Positions 1 to 5,575 of a DNA stretch of 9,607 nt are shown here, in pieces. The stretch is from NCBI GenBank assembly GCA_040881785.1, contig JBBECO010000282.1:1-9607 (forward strand), in the 5' to 3' direction. The stretch comes from JACDCA01 sp040881785. GTDB taxonomy: Bacteria; Acidobacteriota; Vicinamibacteria; Vicinamibacterales; 2-12-FULL-66-21. How positions within the stretch are numbered: position 1 is the first letter of the stretch; each line of letters opens with the position of its first letter. Below the pieces are notes generated by a model. The model worked only from the letters and a program-made list of their open reading frames with translations, was not told where the DNA came from and did not search any database. The translations under genes and the position numbers were made by a program.

Positions 1-7
1 TCGCGTG

Positions 8-31
8 GCTCATTCGCTGGCGCTCATTCGC
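8..31. repeat. 10-bp direct repeat (GCTCATTCGC, two copies)
   Basis: The 10-mer GCTCATTCGC occurs at 8-17 and 22-31, a period of 14. No convincing gene covers 1-152. An open frame starting at 5 runs into the antisense of vapC and has no recognisable protein features. The repeat resembles in style the reverse complement of the GCGAGCGAAGCGAG-type tract near 2655-2680, but the match is loose and the relation is a guess. Confidence 0.3.
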
Positions 32-106
32 GTCGCGATTTGTGAGATGCGTTCTAGATTAGTGCAGAGATGGCCGACAATCGCCGGCGGACCGCGTCGT
101 CCTCGA

Positions 107-136
107 GGCAGCCCTAAAAGGGCTGCGCTACATGTC
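107..136 (-). repeat. Palindromic repeat, copy 1 (REP-like), downstream of vapC
   Basis: This is a 30-bp element with a 7-bp stem (GCAGCCC/GGGCTGC) around a 5-nt A/T loop. Read on the minus strand it matches the copies at 2439 and 5590 in 27 of 30 positions. It begins 16 nt after the stop of the minus-strand toxin gene at 153, in the same orientation relative to that gene as the kinase copy at 5590. It could fold at the transcript end and act as a weak terminator or 3' stabiliser, although no T-tract follows the stem here. Confidence 0.75.
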
Positions 137-152
137 GGATCGGTAGATCCAC

Positions 153-548
153 TCAGAACTTCACGCGTCGAGCGCGCAGGCTCGAGACCCGAGCGAGGGT
201 GTCGTAGTCACGATCGTGGTGCACGATTTCGAGCCCGTGCTTCAGCGCGCACGCGGCGATGAGGCAGTCCACACCCGAGCGCACGGTGAAGCCGACACGG
301 CGAGCCGCGCGGTAGAGATCGGCAGCCTGGAGGAACACGTCCGGCCGCATGGGTGACTCGACGGTTGGGAGCGCCTGCATGGCATCGCGGGCCAGCGCGA
401 ATGCATCCTCATCCCGAAATCCCTGGAGCACCTCCTGCACGACCGGCAGACAGGTCACCACCTCGTCGAAATCGAGGAGTGTCTCCAAGGACAGACGCGC
501 GGGTTTGCGGAAGACCTCGATCCAGACGGACGTATCAACGAGCACCAC
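153..548 (-). CDS. vapC: VapC-like PIN-domain toxin (type II TA), module 1
   Basis: This is a 131-residue PIN-domain ribonuclease, the usual length for VapC toxins, which typically cleave tRNA or rRNA when freed from the antitoxin. The four acidic positions of the Mg-binding pocket are visible: D5 in VLVDTSVWI, E39 in VVQEVLQGF, D94 in SGVDCLIAACA, and D112 (with D114) in HHDRDYDTLA. The start is inferred as one of two consecutive GTG codons (548 or 545), because the conserved fold begins at once and the open frame upstream is out-of-frame antitoxin sequence. It overlaps the antitoxin gene by 14 nt (11 if GTG 545 is used). No clear Shine-Dalgarno precedes it, so translational coupling is likely. 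The PIN assignment is firm; the RNA target is unknown. Confidence 0.9.
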   Translation of the reverse strand: MVLVDTSVWIEVFRKPARLSLETLLDFDEVVTCLPVVQEVLQGFRDEDAFALARDAMQALPTVESPMRPDVFLQAADLYRAARRVGFTVRSGVDCLIAACALKHGLEIVHHDRDYDTLARVSSLRARRVKF

Positions 549-765
549 GGCGCTTCGTCCGATACACGCCGCGATCCTCGCGCACGACCGACAGGTCCCC
601 CTCCCACAAGCCGGCACCCGCGAGCTCCAGAATGCGCCGCGCCTTCGCCCGACGCACGAACTCCACGAGCGCGCGTTCAACGGCTCGGGAGTAGGTCCGC
701 TCGCCGCTCAACCGGGTCGCTTCTTCCAGGAGCTGCTCGTCAAGCACAAGATTTGTGCGTTTCAT
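535..765 (-). CDS. vapB: VapB-like ribbon-helix-helix antitoxin, module 1
   Basis: This 76-residue antitoxin partners the PIN toxin that follows and overlaps it. The N-terminus MKRTNLVLDEQLLEEA is the beta-strand and first helix of the VapB ribbon-helix-helix DNA-binding family. RTYSRAVERALVEFVRRAKA forms the second helix and the start of the toxin-binding tail. The C-terminal third is basic and charged, as expected for the part that wraps the toxin. The ATG at 765 is chosen because it matches the family N-terminus; an in-frame extension to 822 would add 19 residues with no family counterpart. No Shine-Dalgarno is visible. An extended -10-like TGTTACACT lies at 782-774, which would give a very short leader. 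By family behaviour the protein should repress its own promoter with VapC as co-repressor. Confidence 0.88.
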   Translation of the reverse strand: MKRTNLVLDEQLLEEATRLSGERTYSRAVERALVEFVRRAKARRILELAGAGLWEGDLSVVREDRGVYRTKRRGAR

Positions 766-773
766 ACACAACG

Positions 774-782
774 AGTGTAACA
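774..782 (-). promoter_or_regulatory. Candidate extended -10 box for vapBC module 1
   Basis: On the minus strand the sequence TGT-TACACT fits an extended -10 element (TGn followed by TATAAT with two mismatches). It ends 8 nt before the vapB ATG at 765, so transcription would start about 2-3 nt before the start codon. No -35 match is seen near 797-802, as is common for extended -10 promoters. Confidence 0.4.
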
Positions 783-838
783 CCCGGAACGAGCCCCTGC
801 GGACGGCGTATAGGATATCCATCCATCCGCTGAATGAT

Positions 839-854
839 AATCATCCAGATGATT
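839..854. promoter_or_regulatory. Inverted repeat operator candidate between the two vapBC modules
   Basis: AATCATC (839-845) and GATGATT (848-854) form a perfect 7-bp inverted repeat with a 2-nt spacer. It lies in the 123-bp gap between the divergent antitoxin genes. Its right arm overlaps the first two bases of a perfect TTGACA at 853-858. This geometry suits a ribbon-helix-helix repressor blocking the -35 of module 2. Which antitoxin binds is not known from sequence. Confidence 0.5.
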
Positions 855-881
855 GACATCTGATGCGTGATGCGTGATGCT
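853..881 (+). promoter_or_regulatory. Candidate promoter of vapBC module 2, with heptamer repeats in the spacer
   Basis: A perfect -35 hexamer TTGACA is at 853-858. With a 17-bp spacer the -10 would be GATGCT at 876-881 (3 of 6 matches), placing the transcript start at about 888, next to the ATG at 889. The spacer and -10 are made of the heptamer TGATGCG repeated 2.9 times (861-867, 868-874, 875-880), each unit carrying an ATG. The -35 is convincing; the -10 is weak. Confidence 0.42.
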
Positions 882-888
882 GGCCGTC

Positions 889-1119
889 ATGCGCACGACG
901 TTAGATATAGATGATGACGTCCTCCGTGCGGCCAAGGAAATTGCTGAGCTTCATAAGAAGACAGCCGGGCAGGTCGTGTCCGAACTGCTCCGGAAGGCGC
1001 TCTACCCGACTCCGTCCGCCGCCCAGGCTGTCCGCAACGGCGTGCCGCTGCTCACGCGTCGCCCGGGCGCGCCCGTCCTGACGATGGAGCTCGTCAACCA
1101 GCTGCGCGACGATGAATAA
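889..1119 (+). CDS. vapB: VapB-like ribbon-helix-helix antitoxin, module 2
   Basis: This is a 76-residue antitoxin for the PIN toxin at 1112. MRTTLDIDDDVLRAAKEIA (residues 1-19) is the beta-strand and first helix of a ribbon-helix-helix DNA-binding fold. KKTAGQVVSELLRKAL (about 23-38) is the second helix. The tail, with a Pro/Arg-rich stretch and MELVNQLRDDE at the end, should bind and mask the toxin. The ATG at 889 is chosen because the family typically begins M(K/R)TT. In-frame GTG 874 and ATG 877 lie just upstream but would add residues coded by the heptamer repeat. No Shine-Dalgarno is seen. The stop overlaps the toxin start by 8 nt. Its sequence is clearly different from the antitoxin of module 1. 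Confidence 0.87.
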   Translation: MRTTLDIDDDVLRAAKEIAELHKKTAGQVVSELLRKALYPTPSAAQAVRNGVPLLTRRPGAPVLTMELVNQLRDDE

Positions 1120-1558
1120 AACCCGGGCGCTGCTCGACGTGAACGTGCTCATCGCGCTGTTCAACCCGTCGCACGTGCATCACGAGGTTGCCCACGACTG
1201 GTTCGACGACCACCGGCAACTCGGCTGGGCGACCTGCTCCCTCACCGAGAACGGCTTTCTGCGCATCCTCAGCCACCCGCAGGCCGAAGTGGAGGCGGAC
1301 CGGTCCACGCTCTTCGCGAGCCTGCGCACGTTCTGCGCCAGCGGACATCATGAGTTCTGGAACGATGCGGTGTCGCTGCTGGACGAGACGCTGTTCGAGC
1401 CGTCCGCGATCCTCTCGCACCGCCAGCTCACCGACGTCTATCTGCTCGGGCTCGCGGTCCGGATGGGCGGCGCGCTCGCGACGTTCGACGGCAGCATCCC
1501 GGTGAAGGCAGTCAAAGGCGCAACGAGCGCGTCGCTTTCGGTCATCGCACCGGCGTAA
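1112..1558 (+). CDS. vapC: VapC-like PIN-domain toxin, module 2
   Basis: This is a 148-residue PIN-domain nuclease of the longer VapC type common in mycobacteria and acidobacteria. Acidic active-site residues are D9 (ALLDVNVLIALF), E46 (SLTENGFLRIL), D108 (QLTDVYLLGLA) and D126 (LATFDGSIP). The ATG lies inside the antitoxin gene (8-nt overlap, ATGAATAA), a typical coupled TA arrangement that fixes the start. It belongs to a different PIN subgroup from module 1: the N-terminal motif, length and spacing of acids differ, so the two modules did not arise by simple tandem duplication. It is followed within 70 nt by a convergent small gene. The TA assignment is firm; the target RNA is unknown. Confidence 0.92.
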   Translation: MNKTRALLDVNVLIALFNPSHVHHEVAHDWFDDHRQLGWATCSLTENGFLRILSHPQAEVEADRSTLFASLRTFCASGHHEFWNDAVSLLDETLFEPSAILSHRQLTDVYLLGLAVRMGGALATFDGSIPVKAVKGATSASLSVIAPA

Positions 1559-1602
1559 AGGGCCAGCCCATAACCGCCTCCGCCGAGGCTCGTGAACAAA
1601 AC

Positions 1603-1632
1603 GAAGCCCATCGCAGGGCTGCGCTACACGTC
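1603..1632 (-). repeat. Palindromic repeat, copy 2 (diverged), overlapping the end of the small membrane-protein gene
   Basis: On the minus strand the first 18 bases equal those of the copies at 2439 and 5590. The loop is changed (GCGA in place of TTA) and the far arm has decayed, leaving a 5-bp core stem AGCCC/GGGCT. It overlaps the last nine bases (1624-1632) of the gene on the minus strand, so that its GACGTGTAG supplies the final Asp, Val and stop. Between vapC (ends 1558) and this copy is a 10-mer match to the element (CAGCCCATAA, 1564-1573), possibly a remnant. Confidence 0.7.
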
Positions 1633-1830
1633 AGGAGGCGGGTGGGAGCGCTCCTTGTCCGCACGGACCTGCTCGGCCGTTCGCCAGAGCGCCCACAAGC
1701 CGCCGCCGGCCATCGCCGCCAGGAGCCACGGCCACTTCCGGGGCCGCGGCTCCCCCTTCAGCACGCGTTCCATGTGCCGGCGGGAGCTGTCCACCGCCGG
1801 GTCGCCATCGAAATAAACGTCGTCGCTCAT
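1624..1830 (-). CDS. Small single-pass membrane protein, function unknown
   Basis: The product is 68 residues and I do not recognise a family. The N-terminal 32 residues are polar and end in a basic cluster (KGEPRPRK). Residues 33-49 (WPWLLAAMAGGGLWALW) form one hydrophobic span, and the charged tail ends in Pro-rich PPPDV. The positive-inside rule puts the N-terminus in the cytoplasm. The ATG at 1830 is preferred over an upstream in-frame start at 1938 because AGGTG lies 4 nt before it and the upstream residues look like translated non-coding sequence. The region just upstream can fold (GCCCG/CGGGC at 1862-1875), so leader structure is possible. The stop and last two codons come from palindromic repeat copy 2. 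It is convergent with vapC module 2, so not part of that operon. Confidence 0.6.
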   Translation of the reverse strand: MSDDVYFDGDPAVDSSRRHMERVLKGEPRPRKWPWLLAAMAGGGLWALWRTAEQVRADKERSHPPPDV

Positions 1831-1903
1831 AGGACACCTGAACAACTGGGATGCGGCGCCGGCCCGTGAGCGGGCGCCATCCAAGTTTACGCGGAGGGCG
1901 ACG

Positions 1904-1934
1904 GAGGATCTCCTCTTCCGCCTGAAGGCGGAAG
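1904..1934. repeat. Second palindrome type (CTTCCGCC/GGCGGAAG hairpin)
   Basis: A perfect 8-bp stem CTTCCGCC (1915-1922) and GGCGGAAG (1927-1934) encloses the loop TGAA. Immediately to the left is another small palindrome, GAGGA-TC-TCCTC (1904-1915). They sit between the divergent small membrane gene and the SnoaL-like gene. No T-tract follows, so a terminator is unlikely. It may belong to a separate dispersed palindrome family, but only one copy is in this window. Confidence 0.45.
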
Positions 1935-1986
1935 CCACGAGTTACAGAAAAACCAATTACAGGAAAGCCTGAAGGGCGACAGCACC

Positions 1987-1992
1987 TATACT
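1987..1992 (+). promoter_or_regulatory. Candidate -10 box (TATACT) for the SnoaL-like gene
   Basis: TATACT matches the -10 consensus in 5 of 6 positions. A transcript start near 1999 would leave about 20 nt of leader with GGAGG (2003-2007) and GAGGTG (2011-2016) ahead of the ATG at 2020. No good -35 is seen around 1964-1969. The location argues against the in-frame ATG at 1993, which would lie inside or before the transcript start. Confidence 0.45.
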
Positions 1993-2019
1993 ATGGCCCC
2001 CCGGAGGCGCGAGGTGACG

Positions 2020-2439
2020 ATGGCTGATATCCCGACGCTGTTGAAACGCCAGGACGAGGCGTGGAAGCGACGCGACCCGGTGGCGCTCGCGGCGGGCTAC
2101 GCCGAAGACGCCGTCGTCCGCAGCCCGATGTTCCCGCGCGCCGAAGGGCGCAGCGCCATCGAGCAGTCCTTCGTCTCGCTGTTCCGCATCTTCCCCGACT
2201 GGGAGGTCACCCTCGAAGAGCCCTGCCTCAACGGCAACCGCGCGATGCAGGCCGGCAAGGTCCGGGCAACCCAGAAGGGGGAATTCATGGGGATCCAGGG
2301 CCTCGGCAAGCGCATCGAGTTCGATTGCGTGCTGATCTTCGACGTCCAGAATGGCCTGATCACGAGAGAGCGGCGCATCTACGATTTCACGGGGATGCTG
2401 ATTCAGCTCGGCGTGTTGCGGGGCAAGCCGGCGGTCTAG
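2020..2439 (+). CDS. SnoaL-like / ester cyclase family protein
   Basis: This is a 139-residue protein of the NTF2-like superfamily, close to the SnoaL-like polyketide cyclase/ester cyclase group. Visible traits are the N-terminal helix (LLKRQDEAWKRRDPVALAAGYAEDAVV), the typical R-x-A-I-E-Q segment (44-49), FPDWEVTLEE (58-67) and the C-terminal strand pair with FDCVLIFDVQNGLITRERRIYDF (101-123). Length and order fit a single small alpha+beta barrel that forms a hydrophobic pocket. Members act on polyketides or small lipophilic molecules, but many are of unknown substrate, and no biosynthetic genes are nearby here. ATG 2020 is preferred over ATG 1993 because the Shine-Dalgarno-like GGAGG/GAGGTG lies between them. 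The TAG stop shares its last base with the first palindromic repeat of the pair that follows. Confidence 0.82.
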   Translation: MADIPTLLKRQDEAWKRRDPVALAAGYAEDAVVRSPMFPRAEGRSAIEQSFVSLFRIFPDWEVTLEEPCLNGNRAMQAGKVRATQKGEFMGIQGLGKRIEFDCVLIFDVQNGLITRERRIYDFTGMLIQLGVLRGKPAV

Positions 2440-2523
2440 GCAGCCCATAAAGGGCTGCGCTACACGTCACGATGTGAGGTGCAGGAAATCCCGCAGTGTA
2501 GCGCAGCCCTTTATGGGCTGCCT
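2438..2523. repeat. Paired palindromic repeats, copies 3 and 4 (REPIN/MITE-like unit)
   Basis: Two copies of the 30-bp palindrome face each other. 2438-2465 and 2496-2523 are a perfect 28-bp inverted repeat with a 30-bp spacer (2466-2495). Each arm also carries its own 7-bp GCAGCCC/GGGCTGC hairpin with a 5-nt loop (TTTAT or its complement), so the unit can fold as two small hairpins or one long one. Copy 3 (2439-2468 on the minus strand) is identical over all 30 bases to the copy at 5590, and copy 4 (2493-2522, plus) differs at two. No transposase and no clear target duplication is seen. It directly abuts the SnoaL-like stop codon and could end that transcript. Confidence 0.85.
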
Positions 2524-2556
2524 GTTGGCGGGCCACACGATTGGCGCGGGCCGCCA

Positions 2557-2562
2557 TATAAT
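2557..2562 (+). promoter_or_regulatory. Candidate -10 box (perfect TATAAT) ahead of the kinase remnant
   Basis: TATAAT at 2557-2562 is a perfect -10 hexamer in GC-rich surroundings, followed by a run of seven C (2563-2569) and an ATG at 2574. A start near 2569 would give a leader of about 5 nt. No -35 match is seen at 17 bp (2534-2539). It may now drive the intact kinase at 2810 through the 240-nt leader. Confidence 0.5.
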
Positions 2563-2573
2563 CCCCCCCACCC

Positions 2574-2639
2574 ATGAGCCTGACCGCCGGCACGAAAATC
2601 GGTGTCTTCGAAATCGTCGAGATGATTGGGGAAGGGGGT
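2574..2639 (+). pseudogene. N-terminal remnant of a lost Ser/Thr kinase gene
   Basis: The 22 codons from ATG 2574 encode MSLTAGTKIGVFEIVEMIGE plus GG. This is the start of a Hanks-type kinase up to the glycine-rich loop. It aligns without gaps to residues 1-22 of the intact kinase at 2810 (M-x-L-x-AGT-x-x-G, then IG-x-GG). After G22 the homology stops abruptly: the expected MGEVY is replaced by a low-complexity GC-rich repeat. The frame stays open to a TAG at 2817-2819, giving an 81-codon chimeric frame that overlaps the kinase start at 2810 by 10 nt. The two kinase starts differ a lot in DNA, so this is the stump of a different, related kinase rather than a fresh duplication. Whether the chimeric frame is translated is unknown; there is no Shine-Dalgarno. 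Confidence 0.7.
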
Positions 2640-2735
2640 AGCGCCTGCGGCCGCGGCGAGCGAGCGAAGCGAGTCGAGCCGCAGCGCGTGAGAGCCTTCA
2701 GCCGCCGCGACGCGCGCATGCGTGGCGCGGCCCGC
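2640..2735. repeat. GC-rich low-complexity tract between kinase remnant and intact kinase
   Basis: This stretch has no recognisable gene. It contains short iterations of GCGAGCGA/GCGAAGCGAG (about 2655-2672), flanked by GCGGC and GCCGC, which could pair. It begins exactly where kinase homology ends, so it marks the left junction of the deletion or insertion. It looks like a dispersed intergenic repeat of the host, but only one copy is in this window. Confidence 0.4.
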
Positions 2736-2739
2736 GTTG

Positions 2740-2784
2740 GGGGTGGGGCCCCAACGCGCTTGATAGGGGTGGGGCCCCACGCGC
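2740..2784. repeat. Two tandem GGGGTGGGGCCCC units with perfect palindrome
   Basis: GGGGTGGGGCCCCAACGCGC (2740-2759) and GGGGTGGGGCCCCACGCGC (2766-2784) are near-identical direct repeats with a period of 26. The second contains the perfect 12-bp palindrome GTGGGGCCCCAC (2769-2780). The first can form a longer hairpin with GCGTTGGGG (2734-2742) pairing CCCCAACGC (2749-2757). The tract holds four G-runs of at least four. It lies just upstream of the Shine-Dalgarno (GAGGAG, 2795-2800) of the kinase gene, so it would sit in its leader if transcription begins at the TATAAT near 2557. Confidence 0.6.
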
Positions 2785-2809
2785 ACCAAATAATGAGGAG
2801 CCCGAGCCC

Positions 2810-5575
2810 ATGCCGCTAGCCGCCGGCACGCGCGTCGGTCACTACGTCATCGCGGCTCCCATCGGCGCCGGCGGCATGGGCGAGGTCTACCGGGCGCACG
2901 ACACGCGCCTCGGCCGCGACATCGCCCTCAAGGTCCTCCCCGACCTCTTCACCAGCGACCCCGAGCGCCTCGCGCGCTTCGAGCGCGAAGCGAAGGTCCT
3001 GGCCTCGCTCAATCATCCGCACATCGCGCAGGTCTACGGCTTCGAGCTCCCCGCGCACGGCGCGCCGCACGCCGCGATCGCAATGGAGCTGGTGGACGGC
3101 CAGACGCTCCAGGCCCTGCTCGAGGCACAGCGCACCGACACCGCCTCGCCGGGCCTGCCGCTCGATCGCGCGCTGCCGATCGTCCGCCAGATCGCGGCCG
3201 CCCTCGAAGCCGCGCACGAGCAGGGCATCATCCACCGCGACCTGAAGCCGGCCAACGTCAACATCCGCGAAGACGGCACCGTGAAGGTGCTCGACTTCGG
3301 CCTCGCCAAGGCGTTCGCCGCCGATGCCGAGAGCGCGCAGTCGGCGGTCGCGCACTCGCCGACGCTCACCCAGCGCTCCACGCAGCTCGGGATGATCCTC
3401 GGCACCGCCGCCTACATGTCCCCCGAGCAGGCCAAAGGGCGCGCGGTGGATCGCCGCGCCGACGTGTGGGCGTTCGGCGCCGTGTTCTTCGAAATGCTCG
3501 CGGGACGCCGCGCGTTCGAAGGAGACGACATCTCGGACGTGCTCGCCTCGGTGCTGAAGACGGACCCGGACTGGAGCGCGCTGCCCGCGGACCTCCCGCC
3601 GCCGGTGCGGCGCCTGCTGCGCCGCTGCCTGGAGAAGGACCCGAAGAAGCGCCTCCGCGACGTCGCCGAAGGGATGCTGCAGCTCGACGAAGGGCTCGCG
3701 AGCGGATCGACAACGTCCGTGATGATGCCGGTCGATCTCCGCGCGGGACGCGAGCCGCGCGTGGTGCCGCTCTGGCGGCGCGCGGCGCCGCTCGCCGCCA
3801 CCGCCGTCGCCACGGCCGTCATCGTCGCCGCGGTCGGCGTCTGGCGGATGCCGCCCCCGCCCGAGGCCCCATCCACCGTCCGGTCCCTCCACATCCCGAC
3901 GGCTTCGGCGCCCCTGTTCACGTCTATCGCCCATCGCGACATCGCCATTTCACACGACGGCCGCACCCTGGCCTACGTCGCCGGCACGTCCGGCAGCGGC
4001 ACGGTGATTTACCTCCGCCGGCTCGATCAGCTCGAGGCTGCGCCGCTGCGGGGCGCCGAGGGCGCCCTCGGGCCGTTCTTCTCGGACGACGGCGAGTGGG
4101 TCGGTTTCGTGGATCAGGCGGCGCAGGAGCAGATCAAGAAGGTCGCGATCCTGGGCGGTCCGCCCGTGCACGTGGCGACGGCCTCGTCGCTCGTTCAGGG
4201 GGCGGCGTGGGTGTCTGACGGCATCGTCTTCGGCATGCGGGCCGGCCCCCTGCAGCACGTCTCAAACGCCGGGGGGGAGGCCGTGGCGCTGACCGATCTC
4301 GACACGGCCGCCGGCGAGACCGAACACCTCTGGCCCACCGCCGTCCCGGGGACGGAGATCGTGCTCTTCAGCGCGTTCGCCGGCACGCCGGGCATAACAC
4401 CGGTCGGCCAGATCGCCGCGCTCGACCGCGCGACGAAACGGACCGTCCGCCTCAAACTGGACGGGTCCAGTCCCCGATACCTGTCGAGCGGGCACATCGT
4501 CTACGCGACGACGGACGGCTCGCTGCGCGCCGTCGCCTTCGACATCAGAACGATGACCGTGAGCGCCACGCCGGTGCCGGTGCTCGAAGGCATCGGGACC
4601 AAGCCCGCCGGGGGTGCGAACTTCGATGTGTCGAGCAACGGCCATCTGGTGCACTCCGGCGCGGGCAGCGTCGGGATGGCGCGCACGATCACGTGGGTGG
4701 ACCGGAGCGGCCGCGAGACGCCGATCCCCATCGCGCCGCGCAACATCTTCTACGCACGGGTCTCGCCGGACGGCGCACGCATTTCGCTCGACATCCGCGA
4801 CAAGGAACAGGACATCTGGATCTACGACCTGAAGCGGGAGGACCTCCAGCGGCTCACCGACAAGCCGGGGCCGGACCAGTACGGTCTCTGGGCGTCCAAC
4901 CAGCAGCTCATTTTCTCGTCGAACGCCAGCGGCCGCCAGGAACTGTTCCGCCACCGGCCTGACGGTGTCGGGCAGCCCGAACGCATCACCGACACGGCGG
5001 CCGAGAAGCTGGTCCCCTTCCCGAATGCCGTCACGCCTGACGGCCAACAGGTCATCTTCCGGTCCACCTCAGGCGGGGCGAAGAACGACCTGTTCGTCGC
5101 CGACATCTCGGGGGAGAAGAAGGTGCGCCCGCTCCTCACGAGCGAACACGATGAGAAGAACGCGGCGCTCTCGCCGGACGGCGCCTTCATGGCGTTCGAG
5201 TCCGACGTGACCGGCGGCCGCGTCGAGGTCTTCGTCCGGCCCTTCCCGAACGTGAACGACATGCAGGTCAAGGTGTCGTCCGACGGCGGGACCGAGCCCG
5301 TCTGGGCGCGCGACGGCAGCGAGATCTACTACATCGGCAACCGGAAGCTGATGGCGGTCAAGGTGCCGAAGGCCGGCGGGATGCTGGAGCTCGAGAAGCC
5401 GGTGGCGCTCTTCGACGTCGGCCAGTACTTCTTCGGCGGCGCCGGGCGCAACTACGACGTCGCCGCCGGGAAGCGGTTCGTCATGGTCAAGAACCCCCCC
5501 GACCAGCAGGACCGGTCGCGGCCGATCACGATCGTCCTGAACTGGATCGAGGAACTTCGCGCACGGGTCCGATAG
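2810..5575 (+). CDS. Transmembrane Ser/Thr protein kinase with TolB/WD40-like propeller
   Basis: This 921-residue receptor-type Hanks kinase appears complete. The kinase domain spans about 11-292. It shows the glycine loop GAGGMGEV (19-26), ATP-binding K41 (IALKVL), helix-C E60, catalytic loop HRDLKPAN (142-149, D144 catalytic, N149 metal), DFG (162-164), SPE (204-206) and D218 in RADVWAFG. The segment between DFG and SPE holds several Ser/Thr likely to be autophosphorylated. A basic stretch and one membrane span (about 328-345) follow. The outer part (about 360-915) has repeated SPDG/SHDG and TPDG strand motifs of a TolB/WD40-type beta-propeller, probably a sensor or docking surface. ATG 2810 has GAGGAG (2795-2800) 9 nt before it. 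It is followed by a palindromic terminator, so it forms its own transcription unit. The ligand and phosphorylation targets are unknown. Confidence 0.93.
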   Translation: MPLAAGTRVGHYVIAAPIGAGGMGEVYRAHDTRLGRDIALKVLPDLFTSDPERLARFEREAKVLASLNHPHIAQVYGFELPAHGAPHAAIAMELVDGQTLQALLEAQRTDTASPGLPLDRALPIVRQIAAALEAAHEQGIIHRDLKPANVNIREDGTVKVLDFGLAKAFAADAESAQSAVAHSPTLTQRSTQLGMILGTAAYMSPEQAKGRAVDRRADVWAFGAVFFEMLAGRRAFEGDDISDVLASVLKTDPDWSALPADLPPPVRRLLRRCLEKDPKKRLRDVAEGMLQLDEGLASGSTTSVMMPVDLRAGREPRVVPLWRRAAPLAATAVATAVIVAAVGVWRMPPPPEAPSTVRSLHIPTASAPLFTSIAHRDIAISHDGRTLAYVAGTSGSGTVIYLRRLDQLEAAPLRGAEGALGPFFSDDGEWVGFVDQAAQEQIKKVAILGGPPVHVATASSLVQGAAWVSDGIVFGMRAGPLQHVSNAGGEAVALTDLDTAAGETEHLWPTAVPGTEIVLFSAFAGTPGITPVGQIAALDRATKRTVRLKLDGSSPRYLSSGHIVYATTDGSLRAVAFDIRTMTVSATPVPVLEGIGTKPAGGANFDVSSNGHLVHSGAGSVGMARTITWVDRSGRETPIPIAPRNIFYARVSPDGARISLDIRDKEQDIWIYDLKREDLQRLTDKPGPDQYGLWASNQQLIFSSNASGRQELFRHRPDGVGQPERITDTAAEKLVPFPNAVTPDGQQVIFRSTSGGAKNDLFVADISGEKKVRPLLTSEHDEKNAALSPDGAFMAFESDVTGGRVEVFVRPFPNVNDMQVKVSSDGGTEPVWARDGSEIYYIGNRKLMAVKVPKAGGMLELEKPVALFDVGQYFFGGAGRNYDVAAGKRFVMVKNPPDQQDRSRPITIVLNWIEELRARVR

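Noticed and set aside
5..262. An 85-codon plus-strand open frame at the left edge
   Set aside because: It crosses a palindromic repeat and runs antisense to vapC; the residues are low-complexity and Arg-rich, with no support as a gene.
1993..2019. Upstream ATG at 1993 as start of the SnoaL-like gene
   Set aside because: It directly follows the -10 box, and the added residues (MAPRRREVT) are read from the Shine-Dalgarno region; ATG 2020 fits the family N-terminus.
2439..2522. CRISPR array, considered because of repeated palindromes with a 30-bp spacer
   Set aside because: There are only two copies in inverted orientation and no series of repeats and spacers.
107..2523. Integron-like cassette array: TA genes and small genes separated by palindromes
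   Set aside because: The palindromes are 30 bp with no GTTRRRY/RYYYAAC core sites, the genes lie on both strands with their own promoters, and the same element also flanks a large kinase gene. No integrase is visible.
2816..3934. A long 372-codon open frame on the minus strand opposite the first kinase
   Set aside because: It is antisense to a kinase domain with all catalytic motifs, is rich in Arg, Gly and Ala as expected from GC-rich antisense frames, and has no domain or start signal.
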